DNA from: Bradyrhizobium sp. ORS 285
Lineage (GTDB): Bacteria; Pseudomonadota; Alphaproteobacteria; Rhizobiales; Xanthobacteraceae
Direction: 5' to 3'
Assembly (NCBI RefSeq): GCF_900176205.1
Contig: NZ_LT859959.1
Coordinates: 5,725,001 to 5,789,000 of the forward strand
DNA length: 64,000 nt
The first letter of the stretch is position 1, and each line of letters starts with the position of its first letter. A program made the translations under genes and the position numbers. Shown piece after piece: positions 9,732-19,586 of the stretch. Under the pieces are notes generated by a model. That model saw nothing but the letters and a program-made list of their open reading frames with translations. It was not told where the DNA came from and searched no databases.

Positions 9732-10010
9732 CTCGTTCAATCCCCTGGTGATGACGGTGTCGAGCGGCTTAGGTGTCGGCTTTAACAGCCGCGTGACCGA
9801 GCGGTTAAGGATGTGTTGCACGGATTTGACAGCCGCCACCTGTGCTGCGCATGCCATGGCGCGCTGTGGAGCCGGTGCATCGCCCTGCCGGCCGTGGCCA
9901 TGGCCCTTGCGCCACAGCCGAAAAGCTGAATGATCCGTTCGGTTTGAGCGGCGACAGGGCGAAGCCCGATCCCGGACCGGGCGCGTTGCGTTGTTGAGGA
10001 TGGTTTGCAT

Positions 10011-11603
10011 ATGCCGACGTTGACGGTGCAAGCGGCGGGACTGCAGGGTGCGCCGGCGTGGGTATGGTTGCAGGTTGCCGCCAACCTCCTCGTCGCCAGC
10101 GCGTTCTTCACCATCGCCTACGTGGTCGGCACCTTCCTGCGGCGGCGCTGGCGCGACGTCATGTTCCGTGGCGTGGTCGGCGCGCTCGCGACCTTCGTGG
10201 CGGTGGTCGGCCTGACGCGCCTGCTCGCGATCGCCGACCTCTGGGTTCCCACCTCGACCGTCGAGGGCCTCATCAACATCCTGCTCGGGGTGATGTCGAT
10301 CGGCATCATCGCCGTCATGATCAAGATGCTGCCGCAGCTCCTGGTGCTGCCGACGCGCATCACCTTGCAGAAGGCCTATGCGCAGCTGGAGGAAGAGATC
10401 AGGCAGCGCCGTGCCGCCGAGGCCATGGTGAAGCGCTTCCAGGAGATCGAGGCCAACGAGGCCCAGGTGCGCCAGGCGCAGAAGATGGAGGCGATCGGCC
10501 AGCTCACCGGCGGTGTCGCGCACGACTTCAACAACATCCTGACCGTCATCACCGGCACGATCGAGATCCTCGCCGACGCAGTGAAGGACAAGCCGCAGCT
10601 CGCCGGGATCGCCAACATGATCAGCGCCGCCGCCGAGCGCGGCGCTGATCTCACGCGGCATCTGCTCGCCTTCTCCCGCCGCCAGCCGCTGCAGCCGCGC
10701 GCCACCGACGTCAACGCGCTGGTCGTCGACTCGGCCCGCCTGCTGCGCCCGACGCTCGGCGAGCAGATCGAGATCGAATCGATGCTGGCGCATGACAGCG
10801 CCCCGGCGCTGATCGATCCGAGCCAGCTCTCGACCGCGATCCTCAACCTCGCGCTCAATGCGCGCGATGCGATGCCGGATGGCGGCAAGCTCACGCTCGA
10901 GACCAAGAACGTCATGCTGGACGAGCACTATGCCCAGCTCAATCGCGACGCCAAGCCGGGCAGCTACGTCATGATCGCGGTCAGCGACACCGGCGAGGGA
11001 ATCCCAGGCTCGCTGCTCGACAAGGTGTTCGAGCCGTTCTTCACCACCAAGGACGTCGGCAAGGGCTCCGGCCTCGGGCTCAGCATGGTCTATGGCTTCG
11101 TCAAGCAGTCCAACGGGCACGTCAAGATCTACAGCGAGCAAGGTCACGGCACGACGGTGAAGCTGTATCTGCCGCGCGCCGCCAGCGCGCCGGAGCTGCC
11201 GGCCACCGAGACAGGCCGACCGGCGGTCGCACGCGGCGACGAGACCATCCTGATCGTCGAGGACGACGCGCTGGTGCGCGACTACGTCGTCGCGCAGGTC
11301 CGCCGGCTCGGCTATCGCACGCTGTCGGCCAGCAACGCCGCCGAGGGTCTGTCGATCATCGACAGCGCCGAGCGGATCGATCTGTTGTTCACCGACGTCA
11401 TCATCCCCGGCGGCAAGAACGGCCGCCAGCTCGCGATCGAGGCGGAGAAGCGACGGCCCGGGCTGAAGGTGCTGTACACGTCCGGCTATACCGAGAACGC
11501 GATCGTGCATCATGGGCGGCTCGATGCCGACGTGCTGCTGCTCGCCAAACCCTATGTCAGCGCCGATCTCGCGCGCATGATCCGGACCGCGCTGGAGGCG
11601 TGA
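10011..11603 (+). CDS. Membrane hybrid histidine kinase with receiver domain
   Basis: This 530-residue kinase has three N-terminal membrane segments (about residues 13-40, 48-68 and 80-103) and a short coiled-coil linker. HisKA follows with GGVAHDFNNILTVITG (His about 171), then HATPase with NLALNARDAM and DTGEGIPG plus GSGLGLSMVYG. A C-terminal receiver has its phospho-acceptor Asp about 462 (LLFTDVIIPGG). The HDFNN kinase type with an attached receiver is common in rhizobia, and the output partner is not nearby. An in-frame TTG at 10005 is an alternative start; the ATG at 10011 is preferred, with GAGGA upstream. Confidence 0.88.
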   Translation: MPTLTVQAAGLQGAPAWVWLQVAANLLVASAFFTIAYVVGTFLRRRWRDVMFRGVVGALATFVAVVGLTRLLAIADLWVPTSTVEGLINILLGVMSIGIIAVMIKMLPQLLVLPTRITLQKAYAQLEEEIRQRRAAEAMVKRFQEIEANEAQVRQAQKMEAIGQLTGGVAHDFNNILTVITGTIEILADAVKDKPQLAGIANMISAAAERGADLTRHLLAFSRRQPLQPRATDVNALVVDSARLLRPTLGEQIEIESMLAHDSAPALIDPSQLSTAILNLALNARDAMPDGGKLTLETKNVMLDEHYAQLNRDAKPGSYVMIAVSDTGEGIPGSLLDKVFEPFFTTKDVGKGSGLGLSMVYGFVKQSNGHVKIYSEQGHGTTVKLYLPRAASAPELPATETGRPAVARGDETILIVEDDALVRDYVVAQVRRLGYRTLSASNAAEGLSIIDSAERIDLLFTDVIIPGGKNGRQLAIEAEKRRPGLKVLYTSGYTENAIVHHGRLDADVLLLAKPYVSADLARMIRTALEA

Positions 11604-11662
11604 GGCGGCTTGCGCCGGACCTCGCTTCATCTCGTCTGCCACAGACCGCGCACCAAACTCGG

Positions 11663-11786
11663 TGTCGTCCCGGCCTCGAGCCGGGACCCATACGCCGCGG
11701 CGGTTGGGGCCGGGCGAGATGGATCGGCGATCGTGCCTCAAACGTCTCCCTGGGGTTATGGGTCCCGGCTCAAGGCCGGGACGACA
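11663..11786. repeat. Inverted-repeat element (GTCGTCCCGGC family)
   Basis: Two arms of about 28 bp, 11663-11690 and 11759-11786, are near-perfect reverse complements (TGTCGTCCCGGCCTCGAGCC versus its complement with a one-base difference in the centre). Each arm is itself palindromic. This motif is scattered through many Bradyrhizobium genomes as a short interspersed element. No open frame here has protein-like composition. It lies downstream of the membrane kinase gene and could act as a transcript end. Confidence 0.75.
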
Positions 11787-11863
11787 GCGGAGGTCTTGGC
11801 CGGCGCCTTTCACCACATCGCTGGCTTGAAGACAGATCATCGCCTTCTCGCGGCACGTGGTGC

Positions 11864-12250
11864 CCGAGTGATGCATCGCTCATGCCCCTCTTGAAAGACG
11901 AGAGGGCGCGGAGAAGGCCGGGAGCCTGCCGCCCCCATGGCCCGCCTGCAGAAGAAAAATGCAGGCGGCAGTCACCACAGGTTTGGCCAGAACATCCCGG
12001 CCTTCCCCGCGCGATTGGTTTTAACGGTGTCCTTCGTGCTCTCCCTGGGGATCGGCGTTCTTGCCCCCATTTGCGACAACGCGCCGTTGGCGCGTTGCGC
12101 AGACCTCAGCGTCGAGAGGCCAGGACCACACGACTTCGCCGTCCGTGCCGGCCCGCGCTCGTCGGGCGCAGCCGTCACGTCCATCGCAGCCCACCTCTAC
12201 GTATCGTGACGACGCGTACGTCCCTCTGCATGAGGCGGGATGCAGGGATG
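11864..12250. repeat. Bradyrhizobiaceae-type interspersed non-coding repeat, probable degenerate copy
   Basis: This gene-free stretch carries phrases such as GAAAGACGAGAGGGCGCGGA, CCCGCGCGATTGGTTTTAAC and CCACACGACTTCGCCGTCCG. I recognise them from a long repeat found many times in Bradyrhizobium and Rhodopseudomonas genomes. Open frames through it encode Arg/Pro-rich, low-complexity peptides unlike proteins. An internal hairpin, CGCCTGCAGAAGAAAAATGCAGGCG, is visible. The family identification is from memory and needs a genome search; the absence of a credible gene is visible directly. Confidence 0.5.
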
Positions 12251-12265
12251 AAACCATGAATTCCG

Positions 12266-12285
12266 AAAAATAGCAAGCTATTTTT
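12266..12285 (-). terminator. AT-rich hairpin at the end of the 118-residue hypothetical gene
   Basis: A perfect 9-bp stem (AAAAATAGC / GCTATTTTT) with a two-base loop sits across the stop codon of the minus-strand gene that ends at 12278. The T-run makes it a plausible intrinsic terminator in either direction. It is the only AT-rich hairpin in this GC-rich neighbourhood. Confidence 0.55.
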
Positions 12286-12634
12286 GCTTAGGAGAACAGC
12301 ACGATCGACCGTCGGCCGGTCTGGGCTGGCCGGCCCTGTCCTTCAGGATCTCGCGCGCCGCGGCCGCGATGCGCTGACACAGAGACAGCGCGGTCTCCCT
12401 GTCCCGGACATGGAAGATCTCGTCGCTGATCAGGCGGTCGTCGAGCCAGGCGCGGAACGCCTGCTCGCTCTCCGGCGTAAACGTCCGCTCCTCGTAGAGG
12501 AAGCCGCTCAGCGGGCCTTCGATCACGTAGTCGGTATCGGCGGCCAATTGCGAGGAACGCGCGCATTGCGCCCAGATGCGGCCGTCGGCGTCGACGAACG
12601 CCAGGACTCCGTCGTCACGCTCTTCGACTCGCAT
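12278..12634 (-). CDS. Hypothetical protein, 118 residues
   Basis: This small, soluble, acidic protein starts MRVEERDDGVLAFVDADGRI and ends in a Lys-rich tail. I do not recognise a domain. The ATG (12634) has GGAG seven bases upstream; a TTG two codons earlier is also in frame. Composition (FVDADGRIWAQCARSSQLAADTD, RAWLDDRLI) is protein-like and not repeat-derived. It is flanked by repeats on both sides and overlaps a hairpin at its stop. It is probably a lineage-specific gene. Confidence 0.6.
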   Translation of the reverse strand: MRVEERDDGVLAFVDADGRIWAQCARSSQLAADTDYVIEGPLSGFLYEERTFTPESEQAFRAWLDDRLISDEIFHVRDRETALSLCQRIAAAAREILKDRAGQPRPADGRSCCSPKQK

Positions 12635-12673
12635 CTGCAACTCCCCACGCGAATATCAAAGTAGCTCTCTCCG

Positions 12674-12749
12674 CGTCATTGCGAGCGCAGCGAAGCAATC
12701 CAGAGTCCCGCCCACCAATCTGGATTGCTTCGCTGCGCTCGCAATGACG
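12674..12749. repeat. Palindromic repeat (GTCATTGCGAGCG family)
   Basis: Two inverted arms of about 29 bp, 12674-12702 and 12720-12749 (CGTCATTGCGAGCGCAGCGA against TCGCTGCGCTCGCAATGACG), are separated by a short spacer. This sequence is a very common palindrome in Bradyrhizobium and related genomes. It lies in the intergenic space upstream of the 118-residue gene and downstream of the 64-residue gene. Confidence 0.8.
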
Positions 12750-12815
12750 GAGGAGACAGGTTGCCCTGGCCTGGGACCGATGGAGGCGCACGATAACGAC
12801 AGGCCTGGGCTACTA

Positions 12816-13010
12816 CTAGCCCTGCCCCGGACAGCGGATCTCCTTATAAACCGCATCCGCGAACGCCTTGATGCCGGTGTTGATGCGCAAGGGCGAGGTC
12901 AGCGTCTGATAGGTGACGATGCCGCGGGTGATCGACAGCACCTTGTAGCTCTCGGCGATCTTCGTCTTGTAGCACTTGCCGACCTGGATGGCGTCCTCGG
13001 TCAGTGGCAT
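12816..13010 (-). CDS. Hypothetical small protein, 64 residues
   Basis: The protein starts MPLTEDAIQVGKCYKTKIAE and has a GGAGGGGAG ribosome binding site ending five bases before the ATG, which makes it a convincing gene despite its size. No signal peptide or membrane segment is seen. The sequence (QVGKCYKTKIAESYKVLSI) suggests a small beta-barrel, SH3-like fold, but that is a guess. It lies 42 bp downstream of the hicB-like gene and may be part of the same transcript. Confidence 0.65.
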   Translation of the reverse strand: MPLTEDAIQVGKCYKTKIAESYKVLSITRGIVTYQTLTSPLRINTGIKAFADAVYKEIRCPGQG

Positions 13011-13052
13011 GGTCTCCCCTCCACTCTCGACTCTCTCATCTCACGTCACGAC

Positions 13053-13286
13053 TCACACCAGTGGCGCGGCGGCGCGACGCGCGCCCGGGATGGGCGGCTC
13101 GCGATCGACGGCCTTGAGCGCGTCGAGGGCTGCAAGCAGCGCCAATCGTCCGTCGGCGATCGCCTGCTGCGCGGTCTCGCCGATGCCGATCACCCCGGGA
13201 ATGTCGGGGAAGGTGACGAGACAGCCGCCGCCATCTTCGGCGCCCAGCGCCGTCAACTCATAGGAATAGGCGTCGGCACCGGTCAT
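13053..13286 (-). CDS. hicB: HicB-family antitoxin
   Basis: This 77-residue protein starts MTGADAYSYELTALG and contains DGGGCLVTFPDIPGVIGIGE followed by ETAQQAIADGRLALLAALDAL. That is the partially RNase H-like HicB fold: a strand with the FPDIPG motif and then a helix. The C-terminal DNA-binding segment of full-length HicB is short or absent. The start codon overlaps the stop of the upstream gene by 4 bp (ATGA), the usual coupling of toxin-antitoxin pairs. Together they form a HicAB-like module in the toxin-first order. Confidence 0.85.
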   Translation of the reverse strand: MTGADAYSYELTALGAEDGGGCLVTFPDIPGVIGIGETAQQAIADGRLALLAALDALKAVDREPPIPGARRAAAPLV

Positions 13287-13882
13287 CGCGCGGCCTCATC
13301 CATGCCGTCGATCATCGCCACGAACGCCCTTATATGCGGCGGCCTGATCGGAGCCTTCAGCGGAATGGTCACGCAATGCGGGACGGACGGATGCAGGAAG
13401 ACCTCGTGCGTACCGGTGATCTTGCGGAACTTCATCGCATATTGCGAGGCGATGATCTCGAGGTGGACGGGCTTCCAGTCGCCATGGGGATCAGCGCGCA
13501 ACGCTTCGACACGCTTGTTGTGCGTCCCGCCCTGTCGGCTTTGCAACACTGGGGTGGAGGGAGACGCACCATTGTCCGCTGCGGCTTGGGCCTGATTTGG
13601 ACACACCAGACCGAGAAACGCCACGATGAAGTCGCCCACCGTGTCGTTGCGATGCGTCAGCCGCCAGTTCTGCGACAACACCAGCTTCGCGCCGCTCTGC
13701 GCATGGTGGAGCGCGACGAGCTCGTCCATCATCGTCAGAACCCTGACGGCGCTGAGATTATAAGGCTCCTGCGTGAACTTGCGCTTGAGGTCGATGCGCT
13801 CCTTGCGCAGGCTGGCATGCTTGACCAGCCAGTCGACGATGGTTTCGACCCAGAACGCCTCGGTGTTGACAGCCTCAGACAT
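13283..13882 (-). CDS. HicA-like toxin with a long N-terminal extension
   Basis: The C-terminal part of this 199-residue protein (about 135-195) has the HicA pattern: a short basic stretch (YAMKFRKI), the motif GTHEVFLHP in which His would be catalytic, then VTIPLKAPIRPPHIRAFVAMI. HicA is a double-stranded-RNA-binding-fold mRNA interferase of about 60-80 residues. Here about 130 residues precede it (starting MSEAVNTEAFWVETIVDWLV), mostly helical and unrelated to any domain I recognise. The start at 13882 has GGAG seven bases upstream. It overlaps hicB by 4 bp. It may be a HicA fused to an accessory domain or a divergent family with different targets. Confidence 0.65.
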   Translation of the reverse strand: MSEAVNTEAFWVETIVDWLVKHASLRKERIDLKRKFTQEPYNLSAVRVLTMMDELVALHHAQSGAKLVLSQNWRLTHRNDTVGDFIVAFLGLVCPNQAQAAADNGASPSTPVLQSRQGGTHNKRVEALRADPHGDWKPVHLEIIASQYAMKFRKITGTHEVFLHPSVPHCVTIPLKAPIRPPHIRAFVAMIDGMDEAAR

Positions 13883-14050
13883 GACCGTTCTCCGGACCAC
13901 GCGCCGTCGGCGCGCAGCCGCTGCCCGGAGATCGATACAAGACCCATGCCACTAGGGCGCAACTGCCGGCGGAGGGGCGCCGGCCCGGCCTATCAATCCG
14001 TCTGCGCGAAGGCTCGCGCAGACGGCTTCGCGTGCTCGGTCAGCTGGAGC

Positions 14051-14485
14051 TCACCACCAGGGGCCGCCCCACGGTCCACCACCCCAGCCGCCATAGTAAC
14101 GGCGCGCGTAATAGGGACGGCCGTAATACGGCGCGTAGCCGACGCCGACATAGCCGTAGGGCCCGCCGCCGTAATAATAGGGATCATCGTCGTAGTAATA
14201 GGGCGTCGCCGCCGCGGCAATGCCAGCGCCGAGCAAGGCTCCGGCTGCGAGACCGCCGAAGCCCCAGCCGCCACCGCGCCATCCGCCGCCGCGCCAGCCG
14301 CCACCATGCCAGCCGCCGCCGAATCCACGGCCGCCATAGCGCACCTGCGTGGTGGTGAGCGGCGCGGCGTCGGGCTTGGCGGCGGCCGACAGCGCCGTTA
14401 TCGGAGCAGACATCGCCGGCGCATTCGCACCGGCCAGCAGCGCACCCGACAGGGCCAGCGCCGCCACGTAGTTCAAGCTTCGCAT
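14051..14485 (-). CDS. Secreted Gly/Tyr-rich protein
   Basis: This 144-residue protein has a signal peptide (MRSLNYVAALALSGALLAG, with likely cleavage after APAMSA), then a Gly/Trp/Arg repeat region (GGWRGGGWRGGGW), a short hydrophobic segment (LAAGALLGAGIAAAA) and a Tyr-rich tail ending GGPWGGPWW. Similar low-complexity secreted proteins are common in Bradyrhizobium and have no known function. They may sit in the periplasm or outer envelope. The ATG at 14485 is preferred; a GTG one codon earlier has slightly better spacing to AGGAG. Confidence 0.7.
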   Translation of the reverse strand: MRSLNYVAALALSGALLAGANAPAMSAPITALSAAAKPDAAPLTTTQVRYGGRGFGGGWHGGGWRGGGWRGGGWGFGGLAAGALLGAGIAAAATPYYYDDDPYYYGGGPYGYVGVGYAPYYGRPYYARRYYGGWGGGPWGGPWW

Positions 14486-14713
14486 CACTTAGGACTCCTC
14501 GACAGAGATCATCACGCATGACGGCGCCATCTGAACGGGGCGCCGTCGTCCGCCGCGACAAGCGACGGCTTGGAGCACGTGAATTGCTCGAAAGCTATGA
14601 ACGGCCGGTCGGCCCGCCTGTTCCAGGCCAACGCGGCGGCGGTTGCCCGAACACGGGCGTTTGATTTGGAATCCTGCCCGCACGTTGATGGGACCTCGCC
14701 ACACGGCCGGTGC

Positions 14714-14742
14714 GCTCCCCTCCCCCTTGCGGGGAGGGGAGC
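14714..14742. repeat. CTCCCCTCCCC palindrome
   Basis: A perfect 12-bp inverted repeat (GCTCCCCTCCCC / GGGGAGGGGAGC) flanks CTTGC. It is the only structured element in the 337-bp gap 14486-14822; the rest of that gap shows no gene or clear promoter. Related elements occur at 61911-61933 and 62104-62127. Confidence 0.7.
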
Positions 14743-14822
14743 TCACCGTCCGGGCGGCGAGAGTTCGAATCCCAACTTCGCTGAGAGCAGATCCGCGAGA
14801 CGGGAACATAACGCATCAGCCT

Positions 14823-15137
14823 TCAGTGCCGGCCAAGATTGCTCGAGCTTCCGGAGTTGTCGTCGCCGGTGCTCGGGCTGTTATTGTTGAGCGAGCCGGT
14901 CGTATCATTCGGTGCGGAGGGCGTGCGGCCCGATCCGTTGCCTGGCGCAGCGGCGTTGGTCGAACTGCCCTGCCCCGTGCCGGTCGTGCCCGTGCTGCTC
15001 GGCGCCGTGCCGGGGGCTGCCGTGGGCGCGTTGTGCGACGGTCCTGCGCTGCTGCCGCCGGTGCCACTGCTCTGGGCCGCTGCAAACGAGGTCGACAGCG
15101 CGAGCACCGCGGCGGAGGCGATGAGTCCATGTTTCAT
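14823..15137 (-). CDS. Secreted Ser/Thr/Gly-rich small protein
   Basis: The 104-residue product has a clear signal peptide (MKHGLIASAAVLALSTSFAAA), then an entirely low-complexity region rich in Ser, Gly, Thr, Asn and Pro, ending SSSNLGRH. Nothing suggests a fold or enzyme. The ATG at 15137 is chosen because the signal peptide begins there; upstream in-frame codons would add a non-hydrophobic leader. It lies 61 bp downstream of oxyR on the same strand. Function is unknown; proteins of this type are frequent in Bradyrhizobium. Confidence 0.65.
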   Translation of the reverse strand: MKHGLIASAAVLALSTSFAAAQSSGTGGSSAGPSHNAPTAAPGTAPSSTGTTGTGQGSSTNAAAPGNGSGRTPSAPNDTTGSLNNNSPSTGDDNSGSSSNLGRH

Positions 15138-15198
15138 GAGGACGTCCTTGTTGGAGAAGGACGACAAGGTCGGCCTCGACAGGACGTTCCTCAGTCCG

Positions 15199-16128
15199 TC
15201 AGCCGCGCCGCTTGCGCGCCTGCCCCGCCGCGGCCTGCTTGCGCAGGCTCTCGGCGGCGCCGCCGACGATCTCGGAAATCTGCATCAGCTGCTTGGCAAG
15301 CGGGCTGGTCTTGCGCCAGACCATGCCGATGCTGCGCTGGGGCTGCGGCTCGGCGAAGCGCGCCAGCGACACCGAGGCCGAGCGCGTCTCGACACCGACG
15401 GCCATCTCCGGGATCAAGGTCACGCCCATGCCGGCGCCGACCATCTGCACCAATGTCGACAACGAGGAGGCATCGAGCATCTCGCGCGGCGCCTGCATGT
15501 TGCAGAACGACAGCGCCTGATCGCGGAAGCAGTGTCCCTCCTCCAGCAGCAACAGCCGCATCTCGCGCAGGCTCTCACTGCTCGGCACCGCAGCGCCTTC
15601 ATATTCGGGCGGGCGCACCAGCAGGAAATTCTCGGCGAACAGCGCGACCTCGGTCAGCGACGGTTCCGACACCGGCAGCGCGACGATCGCGGCATCGAGC
15701 CGGCCCTCGACCAGCTCCTCGATCAGCTTCGGCGTCTTGGATTCGCGGACATGGATGTCGATCTCGGGATGCTTGCGGGTGAGATCGCCGATCACCTTCG
15801 GGAGAAGATAGGGCGCGACCGTCGGGATCATGCCGAGCCGCAGCCGTCCCGTGAGCTTGTCGCGCGAGGCGCGGGCGAAATCGCCGAGCTCGTCCACGGA
15901 GCGCAGGATCTCGCGGACTCGCTCCGCGAGCTGCTCGCCGAACCGCGTCAGCACCACCTGGCGCGCGTTGCGTTCAAGAAGGACGCCGCCGAGCGCGTCC
16001 TCCATCTCCTTGATCTGCATCGACAGCGCCGGCTGCGAGATCGCGCAGGCCTCGGCGGCGCGGCCGAAATGGCCGAGACGCGCCAGCGCGTCGAAATAGC
16101 GAAGCTGCCGCATCGTCAGATGGATCAT
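15199..16128 (-). CDS. oxyR: OxyR peroxide-sensing LysR-type regulator
   Basis: This 309-residue LysR-family protein has an N-terminal winged helix-turn-helix (GRAAEACAISQPALSMQIKE, about residues 23-42) and a substrate-type sensor domain. The redox pair is clear: GHCFRDQALSFC puts Cys at about 200 and 209, the counterparts of E. coli OxyR Cys199 and Cys208. Peroxide would form the disulfide and switch on targets. It is divergent from katG, the classic target, across 228 bp that carry two nearly identical operator-like sequences, one overlapping this gene's start, which suggests autoregulation. The C-terminal tail is Lys/Arg-rich. Confidence 0.93.
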   Translation of the reverse strand: MIHLTMRQLRYFDALARLGHFGRAAEACAISQPALSMQIKEMEDALGGVLLERNARQVVLTRFGEQLAERVREILRSVDELGDFARASRDKLTGRLRLGMIPTVAPYLLPKVIGDLTRKHPEIDIHVRESKTPKLIEELVEGRLDAAIVALPVSEPSLTEVALFAENFLLVRPPEYEGAAVPSSESLREMRLLLLEEGHCFRDQALSFCNMQAPREMLDASSLSTLVQMVGAGMGVTLIPEMAVGVETRSASVSLARFAEPQPQRSIGMVWRKTSPLAKQLMQISEIVGGAAESLRKQAAAGQARKRRG

Positions 16129-16145
16129 CAGATTATCTTATCGTT
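16126..16145. promoter_or_regulatory. Candidate OxyR operator, copy 1 (oxyR start)
   Basis: The sequence CATCAGATTATCTTATCGTT begins at the oxyR start codon and is repeated with one mismatch 113 bp away, near katG. The core GATWATCTTATC is a near-palindrome of GATAA/TTATC type. Its position fits autorepression of oxyR. Assignment to OxyR is inference from context. Confidence 0.55.
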
Positions 16146-16238
16146 CGTCGACCTGAAGTCAATTTCGCCAAACCGCAATCTCAGGATGTATCGATAACCC
16201 ACATGCCGCTCAGCGTTTGGGCGACGTCACACCATGTT

Positions 16239-16258
16239 CATCAGATAATCTTATCGTT
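16239..16258. promoter_or_regulatory. Candidate OxyR operator, copy 2 (katG promoter)
   Basis: CATCAGATAATCTTATCGTT lies about 100 bp before katG and matches copy 1 at 19 of 20 positions in the same orientation. The palindromic core GATAA-TC-TTATC is perfect in this copy. It is a likely activator site for katG. Confidence 0.55.
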
Positions 16259-16302
16259 GCAATCACCAAACTCAATTTCCCCTGATCGAAGGAGCCGCGT
16301 AG

Positions 16303-18537
<2,235 letters not shown>

Positions 18538-18558
18538 GCGGCAAGCTGACCGACTAAC

Positions 18559-18593
18559 AAAAAGCGGCGCTTCAGTGATGAAGCGCCGCTTTT
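18559..18593 (+). terminator. katG intrinsic terminator
   Basis: A stem of AAAAGCGGCGCTTCA and TGAAGCGCCGCTTTT closes on a short loop 21 bp after the katG stop and ends in T residues. Confidence 0.85.
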
Positions 18594-18608
18594 CTGTCGA
18601 CACAGGGG

Positions 18609-18654
18609 CCTCATGGTTCGAGACGCGCCGCCAGCGGCGCTCCTCACCATGAGG
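18609..18654. repeat. CCTCATGG palindromic repeat, locus 1 element A
   Basis: A 46-bp imperfect palindrome begins CCTCATGGTTCGAGACGCGC and ends CGCTCCTCACCATGAGG. It forms a pair with the element at 18681-18723. The same pair occurs in inverse orientation at 33374-33505. Confidence 0.8.
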
Positions 18655-18680
18655 AATTAGCACTTCGCCGCGAACTCAAC

Positions 18681-18723
18681 CCTCGTCCTGAGGAGCCCGC
18701 CAAAGGCGGGCGTCTCGAAGGAC
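18681..18723. repeat. CTCGTCCTGAGGAG palindromic repeat, locus 1 element B
   Basis: A 43-bp palindrome with ends CCTCGTCCTGAGGAGCCCGC and GCGGGCGTCTCGAAGGAC. It shares the inner GAGACGC / CTCCTCA pattern with element A, so the two are sister repeats. Confidence 0.8.
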
Positions 18724-18770
18724 CGTGAACGGCGCGCTGCCGACGACGAGCTTCGCTGCAAATCAGCGCC

Positions 18771-19586
18771 TCAGCGCTCCGCGGCGGAGCCGCCGCCGTC
18801 GATCTGGCGGCCCATCAGGGCGATGGCCTTCTGATAGACGCCGGCGGCGTTCCAGGCTTCGATGGCGGCGAAGTTCGGCTCGCCCGGCTGATAGCCGGCG
18901 CCGGCCTTCCAGCCATTGGCGCGCAGGAAGTTCGCGGTCGAGGCCAGCGCGTTCGCGGCGACGTCGAGATTGCCGACGCCGTAGGCCAGGATGTTCTTCG
19001 GCATGAACTGGGTTTGCCCGACCTCGCCATGCATCGAGCCGCGCTGGTTGCCCGACAGCACGCCGCGATCGATCAGTTTCAGTGCGGCATAGAGCTGCTC
19101 GGTGAAGAACTCCGGACGGCGGCAGTCATAGGCCAAGGTCGCGATCGACGATAGCATGTGCTGGTTGCCGCGCTGGCTGCCGAACGCGCTCTCCATGCCC
19201 CAGATAGCGATCAGCGGTCCCGGCGGCACGCCGTAGCGCTGCTCGATCGAGGCGAACATCGCTGCCTGCGACTGCTTCAGCTGCCGGCCGCGCGCGACGA
19301 TCGCCGGCGCGCCGCGCTTGGCGAGGAATTGATCGAGCGAGAGCTGGAAGCTGCGCTGGCCGCGATCGGCCGCGATGGTGGCCGAGGCGTAGTTGGTCTG
19401 CATCAGCGCCGATATCGCGGTGCCGCCGATGCCCTTGGCCCTGGCCTCTTCGCTGAACTCGCGCTTCCATGCCTCGAAGCCGGCCGGCGACGAGCCGCAC
19501 TGCGCCGCATGCGCACCGCCACCGAAGGAGGCGAGCAGCGTGGCGACCGCGAAGGGAATCGTGAGAATAGCTCGGCGCTTGATCAT
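18771..19586 (-). CDS. Lytic murein transglycosylase (MltB-like)
   Basis: This 271-residue periplasmic enzyme has a signal peptide (MIKRRAILTIPFAVATLLAS, cleavage probably after GAHA). The SLT_2-type domain contains IAIWGMESAFGSQRGN, in which Glu is the catalytic acid, and the later motif GSMHGEVGQTQFMPKNIL, typical of the MltB family. It cleaves the glycan strands of peptidoglycan to 1,6-anhydro products during wall turnover. No lipobox cysteine is present, so this is a soluble variant. The gene stands alone, convergent with katG and divergent from the patatin gene. Confidence 0.88.
   Translation of the reverse strand: MIKRRAILTIPFAVATLLASFGGGAHAAQCGSSPAGFEAWKREFSEEARAKGIGGTAISALMQTNYASATIAADRGQRSFQLSLDQFLAKRGAPAIVARGRQLKQSQAAMFASIEQRYGVPPGPLIAIWGMESAFGSQRGNQHMLSSIATLAYDCRRPEFFTEQLYAALKLIDRGVLSGNQRGSMHGEVGQTQFMPKNILAYGVGNLDVAANALASTANFLRANGWKAGAGYQPGEPNFAAIEAWNAAGVYQKAIALMGRQIDGGGSAAER

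Noticed and set aside
7602..11876. Extended minus-strand reading frame suggesting a fusion in front of phospholipase C
   Set aside because: A Tat signal peptide with its own start lies at 9731. The upstream part is antisense to the membrane kinase.
11600..12259. Possible protein of about 219 residues downstream of the membrane kinase
   Set aside because: It runs through palindromic repeats, and its sequence is low-complexity Arg/Pro-rich. No ribosome binding site or domain is seen.
14755..14785. GAGTTCGAATCCC resembles the T-arm of a tRNA
   Set aside because: No acceptor stem, D-arm or anticodon arm can be folded around it.
14489..14809. Open frames of about 100 codons in the gap before the Ser/Thr-rich protein gene
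   Set aside because: The frames cross the CTCCCCTCCCC palindrome and show no protein-like composition.
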